Assembly (NCBI GenBank): GCA_943736015.1
Contig: OX031059.1
Coordinates: forward strand, 47,813,159 to 47,877,158
DNA: 64,000 bases
Direction: 5' to 3'
Origin: Tridacna crocea
Taxonomy: Eukaryota; Mollusca; Bivalvia; Cardiida; Cardiidae
The position numbers and the translations under genes are program-made. The notes beneath the pieces are model-generated. The model was not told the origin of the DNA. It worked only from the letters and a program-made list of their open reading frames with translations, and made no database searches. Positions 10,943-22,020 of the stretch are shown in pieces. The stretch's first letter is position 1. Each line of letters begins with the position of its first letter.

Positions 10943-11329
10943 AAGCTAGTTCTATAGCAAGACAGTATAAGTATCCCCTTATACAAACATAATTAAAATC
11001 AATCTGTGGGATAGACCAGTTTACAACATATCCATGTCTGGTCATGGCATCTGAAGGCTGGATCTGGAGAAAATTTTGATTGGGGTTTATTTTTAACACT
11101 TAAAAGTGTAAATACCAAACACTCTGTGTTAATAATCCTGAAGGAAATAGGCAACTGAAAGCATTATGAGACAAACACAAAATTCTGGAAGGCAGTATTT
11201 TAAGGAAATAGGCAATTCAAAGCATTATAGGATAGAGACAGAATTCTGGTAAGCCATATTTTTTCCTAGGTATTTTCTCTTGTTCAAATACCGGTAGTGT
11301 TTTCAATTATATGAGTGAACTTCAGTTCA

Positions 11330-11540
11330 TGTACAGGTATCTTTTAACTTGTATGGGCAACACCTGAAGCTTTGATGGACAGTGTGTATCAAGATCAGTC
11401 TGCACTGATAATGCATTCTGATCTCTGATCTCCACTGTTCCCTGCTTCATTGTAGATTCATGACCAAATTGTTTCTTGATCTTGCAGAAGGAATGTATTT
11501 TTAGCCTTTGAGACAATGCAATTTATTTGTTTAGCAGTGA
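11330..11540. repeat. Dispersed repeat of the 'dark' GATCAAGATCAGACTGCA family
   Basis: Phrases such as CAGTGTGTATCAAGATCAGT and CTGATCTCCACTGT recur in related form at 14870-15000, 33960-34045, 34960-35030, 35440-35545 and 41800-41880, often with local inverted symmetry. Family and borders are unknown. Confidence 0.45.
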
Positions 11541-11699
11541 AAGAGTTAAAGTGCTTAAAACTTGTCATATGGGAAAGGAATGAACGATGAAATGACATCA
11601 ATTCGATTACCATATTTGCTTAAAAAACAGGAAGTAACTTATGCATAGATGGTTGACATAGTCTAACCTGAACAATCTTACAAAAATTAACTCCCATTT

Positions 11700-11925
11700 A
11701 ATGTGGATCTGGGGTCCTGCATGGCTCACCAGTAAAGTGTAGGTCTTGTTACGTGATGGCCCAGCCTCATTGGATGCACAATGCTTTTTTGCAAGAGTGT
11801 CCTTGGGCAAGACAATGCAGAGCCCTAGCCTAGTACATGTACTACTTAAACCCAGACATACATCAATAAGCTAGCTGTAGCAGTCATATGACAGAAATAA
11901 TGTTGAAAGTGACAGTAAACATCTT
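11700..11925 (+). mobile_element. tRNA-derived SINE, decayed copy
   Basis: GGGGTCCTGCATGGCTCACC, AGTGTCCTTGGGCAAGACA, AGCCTAGCCTAGTAC and CATATGACAGAAATAATGTT follow in the same order as in the well-preserved SINE at 56994. Confidence 0.75.
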
Positions 11926-12062
11926 TTAGTTAATCAAATGTGGATCTAACATTGGCCTGCAAAGTTAAACTTTATCTAACATTTCTGTCAGCCTCACAAA
12001 ATGTAGCTGTTAAATTTTTGAAAACATTGGTAGACCAACAGATTTTCAGTTTTCACTCTTAC

Positions 12063-12289
12063 TTATCTCTTTACCACACAGTCCCGAGTTAACAACTGTG
12101 TGAAAGAAGCCCTTTGAAAACAAAGTGGGAAATGGAGAATATGCTGATAACCAGCATTTTCTCCTTTTCCCACAATGTTTTCTACCCTATTGAAGACATA
12201 TTCCATCATTTGAGCGACATTAGAATTGTCATCTGCAAATGCTTTCAGTTTGGACATGTCCAAAATTTCATTGTGTGGTAAAAAGTTAA
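12063..12289 (+). mobile_element. pal-TTAA MITE, near full-length
   Basis: Left end TTATCTCTTTACCA, right end GTGTGGTAAAAAGTTAA. Stem arms differ at several positions (AAAGTGGGAAATGG against CCTTTTCCCACAAT). Confidence 0.85.
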
Positions 12290-14178
12290 GTCATTTCCCC
12301 CCATCTTATAACACCATTAAGGATACAAGGTAAGTGTGGCTATATCATCCCATTTTGAAAGATGCCCAGAAAAAAACTTTTGAAACCACTTAAATCCAAC
12401 TGGCTGAGGTGCTTTTTGTCTGAGACATTCCTTTAAATAAGATTGAAAATATTAACAGCTCAGCCTAGGTTTGTAAGCATGACTGTGAGCTTATAGATAC
12501 ACTACACATGATGACTTCATCTTTCTTTTCTATAGAATTTTAAGCATTTCTAAATTCATCATTATTCATTATTATGCAAGACTGTTTTAAAAGATTGAAA
12601 CTTCTGTACTCAGACATTAAAGTTTTGATTTTTACAGTAGCATTTTACAATTCTAGCCTAAGTACAACAATTTCTAAACTTTTATATGGTTAGTATAGTT
12701 ATGTAGACTGCAAACAATTCAAATCTAAAACAGTGTGCCTATAAGAATGGAATTTTACTATGTTAGGCAGTCTGATCTTACTCTACCAGTACACCTGTTA
12801 CATACTATACAGACTGTCCCCATTCTGAGGTATAAAGCATGCATTGTTTTGAAACTAGTATGGTTTAGTTAAAAAAAAACACAGCTCTAGTCCTCTTAGG
12901 GTAAAGAAACTGGTATTTTGTATGTAAGTTCTTACTGAAAGTGCATTGTCCTTTCCATAAGTCTTAACACATTGAATCCTTTCAAGGTTCCTCTCAGTTA
13001 CCACACAACTTCACACTATTAATTTAAATGAAATACAAAATCAACCTAGTAACAATAATTTGATTGTTCAGGTACAATGATTTCTTCTTTTCTTTCTCAT
13101 AAGAATGTTCTTGGTTTCATTCCTGGACTCAAAAAATGTTTTGTAATAGTCTGAAAGGTGAAAACTAAGTGATATGTTCAGTAATTTCCAAGACTTAGAC
13201 CATGTGTAATTCATGAATATTGAATGTACCTTTCTTCCTTAAGATAAATGAAAATTTACCTTGTGTCTTCATAAGAAACAAGTCAACAAAATAATGATTG
13301 TACACAAGAAAGTAAGGTCAACTCATGCAGTGCCACAAAATATGAATTTGAAACCTTCAAGAATAATTTGATGTTGACTATTTTCTGGTGTTTACATTAG
13401 TGTCAACACTGTTTCAGTCTTACAATGACAACAATTCATCCATTTGTGTACCTTTTGGGTTTTACTAGGGCTAGGCTGGTTCTGTGCAGTGTCTTATCTA
13501 TTGGCATTCTATAAAATACTGGCATCTAGAAGAGGATAGAACCTGTGATAATCAGTAAGTGGTCATTACTGGTCAGTAGTAGTCGACTTGTAGAGGTCAA
13601 TTGGAAATTTAAATAGTCAGATGAGTTTTAAAACAGCAGTTAGGCTAATTTGTGGATGATTTGTTGTGTGGATTTTTTTTCCTCAGATAACTTTATTTCA
13701 TTAATGTGAAAGAGAGGAGTGGAAAAACTGTTTTGTCCCTGCGAAGGTAACTCACGAGCTGGCCTTTGCCACTTTTCCAAACTGTGTAGAAGTTCCTAAT
13801 AAGGTCTTTAGGTTTCATGTTTGATATCTTAAGTAATTGCTTGATGATAAGGTATTAATTTATCATGACTACATACAAGTCATTATTTCACACTTTGGGA
13901 ATAAAGTCTGGTGTCAAGGATAATACCCCAAATAGGAACACATGATTTGTCCCTTTCGAAGTTAAACTCTTTACCGAATGACAAAATTGTAGGCTGAAAA
14001 ATTGAAATTTTGTTCAGGACAACCTTTTCTGTTGACCAGCATTATGATCAAATAAAAAAGGACCTTGTTAGTAAAGCTATGATACTGATGATAATATGTA
14101 ACAAACTTCATGTACAGGATGTAAGAGAACAGCTTTTACTATCAATTTAGAAACCAGATGGGTATGTAAGCCAGTGAT
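12290..14178. other. FAM110 intron, nothing recognised except a short MITE fragment
   Basis: A fragment AACTCTTTACCGAATGACAA with GAAATTTTGTTCAGGA at about 13964-14030 is the end of a - oriented MITE. The rest shows no gene or known repeat. Confidence 0.5.
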
Positions 14179-14401
14179 TTAACCCATTAACACTCAATCC
14201 TTCCTTTTGACAGCCCTGAGAATGAAGCCTTAAGAAAGCATTGTGGAAAAAGGAGAAAAAGCTGGTAACCAGTATTTTCTCCTTTGCCCACAATATTTTC
14301 TACTCTTCACAGAACAAATTTTTAATTTTCAGTCACTTTTATTTTGTCGTCTGCTTTCGATTTGGACAAGCCTAAAATATTGTCGATTGGTAATGAGTTA
14401 A
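14179..14401 (+). mobile_element. pal-TTAA MITE, full-length
   Basis: TTAACCCATTAACA to GGTAATGAGTTAA with a good stem (AGGAGAAAAAGCTGGTAACC). Confidence 0.88.
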
Positions 14402-15389
14402 TCACGAAATCAAACACTTCAGTCAACCACCAATTGATCACTTGCGACCAGTATTGATCGTTTATAGCCCGTTCCAGTTGCCAGCCAGGTCATTACCCAT
14501 ATTGACCTATTCTTTGCCAACCTTGCACACTATATAACTAAATCATTGCAGGAATAAGTGCAAAAAATATCTGTTGTAGCATTATGAGATAGTAAATATT
14601 TAAACTGGTATAAGGGTTTTTCAGTACATCCAATGATTTTTTTAGTGAATCCATTACTTAAACTCATCACACATCACCGAGCAGAACATAGTCCTTTTTT
14701 TCAATGTGTGAATCCAAGCCCTTGGTACAGCTGAAGGTACTTTTGCAGCCAGAATGGATCAAGATCACACTCAGTGTGACAAGTTGCCATGTAGAGTGAA
14801 ACGTGACTTTAACATAACTAAAATAAAACATTCAAGTTGAATGTACAAATCCAATTATTGCTATTTTGAAGTTAATTCTTTGGGATGAATTCTTTCTTAC
14901 AAGGCAGTATGGATCAAAGATCAGACTGCACTTTCTGTGCAATCTGATCTTAATCAACACTGTCTGCAAAAGGTCCTTGGGTAGCACTTAGCAGCCTAAG
15001 GGTTAATACTTAATAGTAGTGTGTCACTCTTTAAAAGTTTAAAAATTATATAGGCATACTTTCATGCTAAGGTTTGAATTACATAAAACAAAGTCACCGT
15101 CTTAATATGGGTTGAGCAGCAGTTCATAATAAGAATTTAAAGAAGTAAAAATAGTTATATAACTTGCTCTGTAAATGCACTTCTAATTCACAGGATCAAA
15201 GCTATATTATAGATGTCAAATCTATATGTTTAACAAGAAAGACGTATAAATGCATTCCTGTGGATCCGTTATCATAAATTTATCAACAAATTCAGCATTT
15301 CTTCTTTTTTTTTCTGAAAAGTCACAAAATAAAATTCAAGGTATCAGAGGGACTATAAATGGAGTTTACATCTTGAAGACAAATTGTAA
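14402..15389. other. FAM110 intron with a dispersed repeat
   Basis: Two related segments near 14740-14800 and 14890-15002 belong to the GATCAAGATCAGACTGCA family described at 11330. Otherwise nothing recognised. Confidence 0.4.
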
Positions 15390-16200
15390 GCCAGTCTGAG
15401 TCCTTTAGGCTTCACGTAAATGGGTGTCTAGTTCGCTATGCAAGACACGAATTTCCATCAAAAACCTTCAATTAAATTCGTGTCCCGGGTTCGTACTTGA
15501 TCGGGGCCGTTCGTAAATAAAATATTTCTTACCGTTGATGACAAGAGAGAAATACTGGTTCCAGGCGTTTCCACTACAAGATGCATATAAATCAAACATT
15601 AATTTTTTGGATAGACTGCACGACCTCCATTCTATAAAACGTTCTGCAAAAATGTTTCAAACGATTCGGAAATTCATCGATATAGCGCCTAGTCCGCTAA
15701 CTGGGACTGGTCGACTTTATGGGTACTGTGAATTTGTTATCGAAGCAATTTAAATTATTTATGGCCAAATTTTAGCAGGCTATCTGAACAGTAAAAGATT
15801 TTTGATATAAGACATGGTTGAAAATGTGACTTTATTGAGGAAAAACTGCTTAATCTTCTTGTTTATTTGGCAGCGGACGATAGACAAGTTGTGAATGAAA
15901 GTTGTTGAATGAAAACGAGGGTACTAGTGTAAACAATGTTCATACGCTACATTTTGAAAAAATAAAAGAACAAACTTTGTTCCAGTATTTAAAGTATTTC
16001 AGATTGACAATTTTTTAGTTTTGGCGAAATTTCGATAAAGAATTCATCCTTAATTTGTATGGTTTGTTCAGGGTCAGAGTTGAACTGATTTGTAGGTCTC
16101 CGTTATTCGCCCAAATCACCAGCCATGCAAAACTGAAAGTAAGTGCGCATGCGTCGTTACGGATAATGTATTTGGTTCCGGTCAAAAACTATCACAGATA
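15390..16200. promoter_or_regulatory. CpG-richer island within the long FAM110 intron, possible internal promoter
   Basis: CpG is much more frequent here than in the surrounding introns. Near 16143 stands TGCGCATGCGTC, a match to the NRF1 palindrome (TGCGCATGCGC), which is typical of animal promoters. An open frame at 15535-15753 has no recognisable product. An alternative FAM110 promoter or an unrelated small gene are both possible; neither is shown. Confidence 0.3.
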
Positions 16201-16306
16201 GCAAATCCGCTAAAAAGATCAAAAGAACTACAACAATTATTCCCTGGAGATAACAACTTGCAATCTTTTCTTGAAATAGTACCTCATCACTGAAATTTAA
16301 ACCTTC

Positions 16307-16535
16307 TTAACTCTTTACCACATAGCAGAATTTTAGACTGGTCCAAATTTCAAGCATTTGCAGGCGACAAAATAAATGTGAATCAAAAATTGAAATTTTA
16401 TGAGGAAAGGGTAGAAAACATTTTGGGAAAAGGAGAAAATGCTGGTTACCAGCATTTTCTTCTTTTCCCACAATGTTTTCAAAGGCTTTCTTTTTCAGGG
16501 TTGTTAAAAGTGGGGATTGTGTGGTAAAGAGTTAA
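16307..16535 (-). mobile_element. pal-TTAA MITE, full-length
   Basis: TTAACTCTTTACCA to GTGGTAAAGAGTTAA, centre GGTTACC. Shares its last TTAA with the next partial copy. Confidence 0.92.
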
Positions 16536-16650
16536 CTCTTTACCAGACAATAAAGATTTAACCTGGTCAAAACTGAATGCATTTTCAGACCACAGATTAT
16601 TTGTCACTCAATTAATAATGAAATTTTACTTTGAAAGGATAAAAACATGG
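16532..16650 (-). mobile_element. pal-TTAA MITE, truncated
   Basis: Terminal part TTAACTCTTTACCA and CTGGTCAAAACTGAATGCAT; breaks off before the palindrome. A similar fragment lies at 16722-16800. Confidence 0.7.
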
Positions 16651-16927
16651 ATAGTAAACTGGCTGCTACTTTATAACTAGATATTGTCCTGATGGCAGCA
16701 GAGGCTAAGCAAACAAATTTACCCTTAACCAGACAATTTTAGACTCTTCTAAATTCAAGTAATATCTACAAAGTATTCGAACCTTGAAGTTGATTATTTG
16801 TGAATAGAGAAAAGAGGTTCAGCATTGATTACATCATAAAAAGCATTAGTCCAGACTGCATTGTCAGAATTTGTTTGCAGATCAGAAAGTTCATTGGAAA
16901 TCAATGTCTCTCTTTCCCTCCCAACTC

Positions 16928-17154
16928 TTAACCCTTAACCAAACAATCATGTTTTTTATGACTCCACTGAGGAAAGCTTTCGAAAACATGGTGGGAAAAG
17001 GAGAAAATGCTGGTAGCATTTTCTCTCCTTTTCCCACCAAGCTTTCACTGTTTCAGTGACAAGTTCCGTTATCTGAGGAACATGTGAATTATTGTCTGTA
17101 CAAGATTTGAATTTGAACTGGTCTTGTATTTTATATTGTGGCAAAGGGTGATTA
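16928..17154 (+). mobile_element. pal-TTAA MITE with shortened stem tip
   Basis: TTAACCCTTAACCA start; the hairpin tip is reduced to GAAAATGCTGGTAGCATTTTC, a smaller but still symmetrical centre. Right terminus GGCAAAGGGTGA is decayed. Confidence 0.82.
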
Positions 17155-17469
17155 GCTGTTTCCTGGTTGAATGATGCAACCATTTTCCTGTGTTCAACTA
17201 TTACTTTACCAGTTGTTTTAATCATTACCTTTTGGAGAGGAATTTTTTGTGGGATAGCATTTTTTCAGAAAACATTACAGCAAGAGCAGAATGTATAAAT
17301 TAGCACAAGTGGTTTCTCTGTTTGCAAATGTATTTGAGCTACACTTTAGCAAAAGGGAGCTAAATGTGTGTTTCATGATACTAGGCATCATGGACCTATA
17401 CTGAGTAAAGTCGATTTAATCTAACAACTGACTGAATCATGAGGTAAACTTGTCCTTGAACATGCAGAA

Positions 17470-17720
17470 AATTATTCTTAAGCTTAAAGTTTCGACCAAG
17501 GTTATCCACCGAGGACTGCACAGGCTGACCTGGGTTGATACGTTTAGCAGATGCGATAAGCTTTCTTTGCACAGTGCATGACTCATATTATGGCTTGCAA
17601 CACACGAAAAGGGACATTCAGACATTTGCATAAATTATCGTCTCAGATCAGCTTGTGCAGTCTGCACAGGCTAATCTGAAACATCATTTTCCGTTTTTAT
17701 GTAATTTTCTGTTTTGTGAA
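17470..17720. repeat. Dispersed repeat with GTGCAGTCTGCACAGGCTAA motif
   Basis: The phrases GACTGCACAGGCTGACCTGG and CAGTCTGCACAGGCTAATCT are typical of an abundant bivalve repeat with inner symmetry; related pieces occur at 23280-23405 and 29870-29940. Class unknown. Confidence 0.5.
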
Positions 17721-17857
17721 AGTCTACTGTATATAACAAGATCTGATGTAGTCGTAAAGTATCGTCTTGAATTAGCCTGCACGGACAGCATATGATTTAG
17801 CATTACACTACGCCAATGTCCGAATGCCTCATATGGCGTTGGTGCAAGCTGTATTAA

Positions 17858-18075
17858 ACCTTTTTCAAAATTTCATGTTTTTCCACCTTGGAGGAAGAAA
17901 CCTCATAAAAACATTATGGATAAAAAGAAAGGAAAAGATGCCGGAAGTCAACATTTCCTCTTTTTTACACAATGTTTTGTACCCCTCTCAAGGACAAATC
18001 TTATCATTTTAGCCATGTTTAAATGGTTGTCTCCAAATGCTTTTAATTTGGATCATTCTAAAAATTGTTGCTTGG
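17858..18075 (+). mobile_element. pal-TTAA MITE, decayed
   Basis: GGAGGAAGAAACC, a broken stem (ATTATGGATAAAAAG / TTTTTTACACAATG) and the right arm AATGCTTTTAATTTGGATCA remain. Confidence 0.65.
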
Positions 18076-18229
18076 TTTATATCCTCAGTTTACTTCAAAA
18101 ACCTCCCTAAAAACAGCTTGGTTCCAGCTGGAGTTACGGAAGTTTTTGAAGTAAACAGACAATCTGTAAGCTTTGGTTGTTGCTGATCATTCATATTTTA
18201 CAAGAAAACATTTCAAGTGATCTACTGCA

Positions 18230-18693
18230 TTAATTCTTTACCAAACAGTAGTAACTTAGACTTGTCCAAATTCAAAGCCATTTGCAGACAACTAATCAAA
18301 TGTGGCTCAAATAATGAAATTTGTCTCCAGAAAGGACTAGAAAACATTGTTGAAAAAGGAGAAAATGCTAGTTATTAGCCTTTGACCTTTGTCCTTTTTC
18401 CCAGATGTTTTCAGAAGGCTTCTTCCACAGGTTGGTTAACCCTTTACCTGATATGTCAATTTGAGGCTCTTCCATTTCAGCAGCAAATAATGATATGATG
18501 TCAAAAATACGGACAAATGAGGATACAAATATCTGATTGAGTGCAAAACAATGTGGGAAAAGGAGAAATTGCTCATTATGAGCAATTTCTCCTTTTCCCA
18601 CAATGTTTTCAAAAGCTGTCTGTTTTTGATAAGTCAAAATGAGTATCTATGGAGTAATGGGTTAAAACAAGGTATTGTTTGGTAAAGAGTTAA
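18230..18693 (-). mobile_element. pal-TTAA MITE interrupted by a second MITE
   Basis: Starts TTAATTCTTTACCA and ends TTTGGTAAAGAGTTAA. Its inner TTAA, normally part of the ...CGTTAAAAG... arm, is duplicated on both sides of the inserted copy at 18440-18661. Confidence 0.88.
18436..18665. mobile_element. pal-TTAA MITE subfamily 2, nested
   Basis: TTAACCCTTTACC to GGAGTAATGGGTTAA. The stem is perfect: GGGAAAAGGAGAAATTGCTC, short tip, then the inverse. It sits in a TTAA of the older MITE. Confidence 0.92.
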
Positions 18694-19002
18694 TTTTGTT
18701 CTCACGAAATAAAGAGTGAAATGATTGCATGTTTGTGAGTAATTCTTCTGCAATAGTTTTGGTGAATAATTGGTTACTGCTGTGCTTTGAGGTTGTTGAG
18801 GATAATTCAGTTAGAGATACATATATGTGCTACTAGACCAAGATAATTTTTTTGTGAACAAACATTGTGAGGGAGAGTTCATTTATAATATGATTTTATA
18901 GGAGATATCTGCACAGTGTGTGACGCTTTATGGTTCATTTTTGGATTTCAAAGATAAAGCAATCCGAGTATTTGTAAGGCAACTATTATCCATAAGACTG
19001 TT
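18694..19002. other. FAM110 intron, nothing recognised
   Basis: No open frame or repeat family identified. Confidence 0.5.
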
Positions 19003-19153
19003 TTTAGTGTACATTCAGTTGTATCTTATTTTATGTGAATGCATTTTTCAGGGCTTTAATAGAGCTCCAGGTAAGAGGAAGTGATGGTATTCTTAAGTTA
19101 TTATTGCTCTTTGAAACCCTTTGTTGTGTGTACTCATATTAGAATCATATTAA
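19003..19153 (+). repeat. Duplicated segment, copy 2 (empty site)
   Basis: Uninterrupted counterpart of 6354-6680. Where copy 1 carries a MITE, this copy has only GCTTTAATAGAGC with one TTAA (19056-19059). Confidence 0.9.
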
Positions 19154-19340
19154 GACAATTCTAATGAGTGCACGCCACATAGGGTTTAGCGGAGAATAAT
19201 TAATATTTTCAATTTTGAAATCAAAATCACCCCCTTTACCTAGAGCTCTGGGGCTAGATATAAATCTAATATGAATGTATCAGTGTATCAAAATTACAAT
19301 AGTTGAAATTAATTTTGTCTCATGTAAGTAGAATCATTTA

Positions 19341-19566
19341 TTGAACTCATTATCACACAATACAGACTTTTACAGACCCTGAGAAAGAGACCTTTGAAAA
19401 CATTGTGGAAAAGGGAAAAATGCTGGTATCCAGCATTTTCTCCTTTTTCCACCATGCTTTTTAACTTTTCCAAAACAATTTTCAATTTTCCAGACATGTA
19501 AATATGTCATCTGCAAATGCTTTCAATTTGTACCCATCTATAACCTTGTTGTTTGGTAAAGAGATA
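19341..19566 (+). mobile_element. pal-TTAA MITE, near full-length
   Basis: TTGAACTCATTATCACACAA to TTTGGTAAAGAGATA; the centre TGCTGGTATCCAGCA is an altered tip. Confidence 0.82.
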
Positions 19567-19576
19567 AGAAAATATG

Positions 19577-19726
19577 ATTTGGTAACCAGCATCTTCTCCT
19601 TTTCCCACTATGTTTTCCACCCTTCCCAATATATATATATCAATTTTCAAGTCACATTTACTTTGTTGTCTGCAGATGCTTTCAGTTTTGATAAGTCTAA
19701 AATTTTGCGGTTTGGTAAAGAGTTAA
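19577..19726 (+). mobile_element. pal-TTAA MITE, right part from the hairpin centre onward
   Basis: Begins exactly near the hairpin centre (GGTAACCAGC) and runs to GGTTTGGTAAAGAGTTAA. Loss of one half at the centre suggests breakage at the hairpin. Confidence 0.82.
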
Positions 19727-19829
19727 TGCATAAAACAAAATTGTATATACATGCGTGTTTGAAGTTACACAGTATGATTGACCATTAGGCTTTTATAAAT
19801 CTATTTCTCTACTTTTGTTTTACTTTTAG

Positions 19830-20260
19830 TGATGTCATTTCCCTCTGCATTTCTCCAATTCGACATTCAGGACTTGAGGATGTAGCTGTACACCTGAAAG
19901 ATAACAATACCAGAAGGACCTCAGAGGATAGGGGTCAGAGTTCAACATTCCATGATAATAACAATACTGTAAAAAATGGACCAATATGTGACCATGACCA
20001 TACAGCAAATATTAGCATTCCAGTAGATAAAACACAGCTGTCCGGCAGTTCTGAGTCACAAAGTTGTAAGAAAAGTAGCCTATCCAAGAGTCCAGACAAC
20101 AGTGGATTAAATGTGCCTGATACACCTCCAAAACTTCCCCCTAGACCTGTGATACCTCCAAGGCCTGGAAAGACTGTGAAATCCTTGTCTCCACCTCCAA
20201 CTGGACCTAAACCCGTGACTCCTCCTAAACCTGCCCCCAGAACTCCAGTTCAAACACCAG
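19830..20260 (+). CDS. FAM110: FAM110 family protein, internal exon with proline-rich tract
   Basis: The acceptor is TACTTTTAG and the donor CCAG/GTGAGA. One base completes the split serine codon from the previous exon, 143 codons follow, and one base is carried to the next exon, so the phases fit on both sides. The first ~90 codons are polar and low in conservation. The last ~50 form a run of PxxP motifs (PPKLPPRP, PPRPGK, PPPTGPKP, PPKPAPRTP), typical of SH3-domain ligands. FAM110 members carry shorter proline-rich stretches here, so an expanded SH3-binding region is an inference. It is separated from the first visible exon by a 14.4 kb intron full of MITEs. Confidence 0.8.
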
Positions 20261-20456
20261 GTGAGATTATTCTTAAGCTCTACTGGCTTCCTGTCTTGTT
20301 TAAGCAGGAAAGTCTGCATTTGTGTCCAGATCTTTGTGAAAATTGCACAGTTTCTTTATCTCATCAATAGCTTGAACCATTTTCAATAATAAGAACAACA
20401 AAATCATCATCATATGAAAGACTTCAGCCTCAGCAAACATGTACATAAATGTATGT

Positions 20457-20667
20457 AACTTTTTATCACACAATCCTGAGTTTTAAAAACCCCCGAGGAA
20501 AAACCCTTTGGAAAACATATTTGGAACAGGAGAAAATGTTGGAGACCATTAAGTATTCTACCTGTTTTGGTATATATCTATTCATTTTGAGTATCATTTT
20601 ATTTTGTTGTCTGCAAATACTTCCAGTGTGGACCAATCTAAAATTTTGTTGTGTGGTAAAGACTTAA
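20457..20667 (+). mobile_element. pal-TTAA MITE with most of the second stem arm lost
   Basis: Left arm CACACAATCCTGAG and one stem arm are present; the other arm is reduced to ATTAAGTATTCTACC. It lies in FAM110 intron 2 and ends GTGTGGTAAAGACTTAA. Confidence 0.78.
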
Positions 20668-20757
20668 AATTATTAGCAAGAGCAATTTCTCACTACCTGT
20701 CCACAATAGTCATATGTGCATAAAAGATTTAACGTTTACATTTTGAATTTCATTTAG

Positions 20758-21623
20758 GCAAGCCTGCTCCTCCCCCACGACCAAGTCGTAAACCAGTGGT
20801 GAATATACCACTTTCTACTGATACAGTTGACTCTGCAACAGGGACGATGGCTACAAACGACAAGTTTTTATCATCGGGAAATGGTATTACTGCAAGCAGC
20901 CCAGAAATCAAAATAAAAAGGTTCTCGTCAGTATCAGCTGGTGCAGCTATATCGATGGCAAGAGAGCATCAGAACAGGGACACTGGTTCCCCTGGTAACA
21001 GACCTTCATCCACATCTAGTGGTCAAAGTTACGATTCTAGACACAGCATGAGTTCCCAAAATGAACCTATGATGAAACCTCTTTGTGCTAATAATTTAAG
21101 TGTTTCTGTGGGTGTATTGGCAGAGAGACACAGATCTCCATTGCCCAAACCCCGCATGGGAAAGCAGCTAGAGGAACCAGAACTCCCCCCAAGACGTCAG
21201 TTGCATAGATCCCATTCTGATCTCAGTAGTTGCAGACATTCCAGGACCAGTTCAGACTTTTCAGATCTGAGTTCCAGATTATCAAGAACAAGTACTGAAG
21301 TGGAGAGATTTTTTAATGAAATGGGAATTGACAAAACTGTTTTAGAACCCATGAGAAAGCTTGCTGAGACAAAGACGAAAGACTTCCTAGATAGTCTGAG
21401 TTCACTTGATTCTTTAAGTGGGCGGAGTCTCAGTAGTCGTCTCTCTAACAATGATCTGGAAAAAGCACCTATGGAAAGTGAGCAAGATTTGATGGAAAGA
21501 AGTACAGCATCAGGGACTACATCTGTTGTAGAGCGTAATGCTCGTATTATAAAATGGCTGTGCAATGTAAAGAAAGCAAGAACAGACAGAAAACCATCAG
21601 AGAAAGGTGCAGGGAAGTCTTGA
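20758..21623 (+). CDS. FAM110: FAM110 family protein, last exon with both C-terminal conserved motifs and the stop
   Basis: The acceptor CATTTAG opens the exon; two bases complete a glycine codon, then 287 codons run to a TGA. The proline-rich tract of the previous exon continues (PAPPPRPSRKP), followed by serine-rich sequence. Near exon codon 180 lies VERFFNEMGIDKTVLE and near codon 258 VERNARIIKWLCNVKKAR; with the upstream RSHSDLSS box these are the family's C-terminal landmarks, in the expected order. The three visible exons give about 472 residues, a little longer than vertebrate members (roughly 300-370). FAM110 genes are usually nearly intronless in the coding part in vertebrates, so three or more coding exons is a difference. 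The opposite-strand open frame across this exon is a shadow. Confidence 0.88.
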
Positions 21624-21734
21624 AAATTGTTCTGTACAGAATTAGTTATGTGCTTTTATTGCATGTATCGACTTGACAGAACAACATAACAATGGACCAA
21701 AGACAACATATCTAAATATCATGTAGTGAGCAAA

Positions 21735-21740
21735 AATAAA
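21735..21740 (+). promoter_or_regulatory. FAM110: Probable polyadenylation signal of the FAM110 gene
   Basis: An AATAAA lies about 112 bases after the stop codon and about 50 bases before the next MITE. Cleavage shortly after it would keep that MITE out of the transcript. This rests on motif and position only. Confidence 0.5.
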
Positions 21741-21791
21741 TCCACTTATGTAGCCATATACATATGATACCACGTTCTGATGATAGGGGGC

Positions 21792-22020
21792 TTAACTCTT
21801 TACCACACAATCCCGACTTTTAATGACCCTGAGAAAGAAACCTATAGAAAACATTGTGGGAAAAGGAGAAAATGCTGGTAACCAGCATTTTCTTCTTTTC
21901 CCACAATGTTTTCTACCCTTCCCAGACCAAATTTCAATTTTTCAGTCACCTTCAATTTGTTGTCTACAAATGCTTTCAATTTGGACCAGTCTAAAATTTT
22001 CTCGAATTGTAAGAAGTTAA
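21792..22020 (+). mobile_element. pal-TTAA MITE, full-length, just 3' of FAM110
   Basis: TTAACTCTTTACCA left; stem perfect except CTTCTTTTCC; right end TTGTAAGAAGTTAA. Confidence 0.9.

Noticed and set aside
15535-15753. 72-codon frame in the CpG-richer island
   Set aside because: No recognisable motif, no clear splice sites; kept only as part of the possible promoter region.
21197-21565. 122-codon - strand frame
   Set aside because: Exact antisense shadow of the FAM110 last exon.
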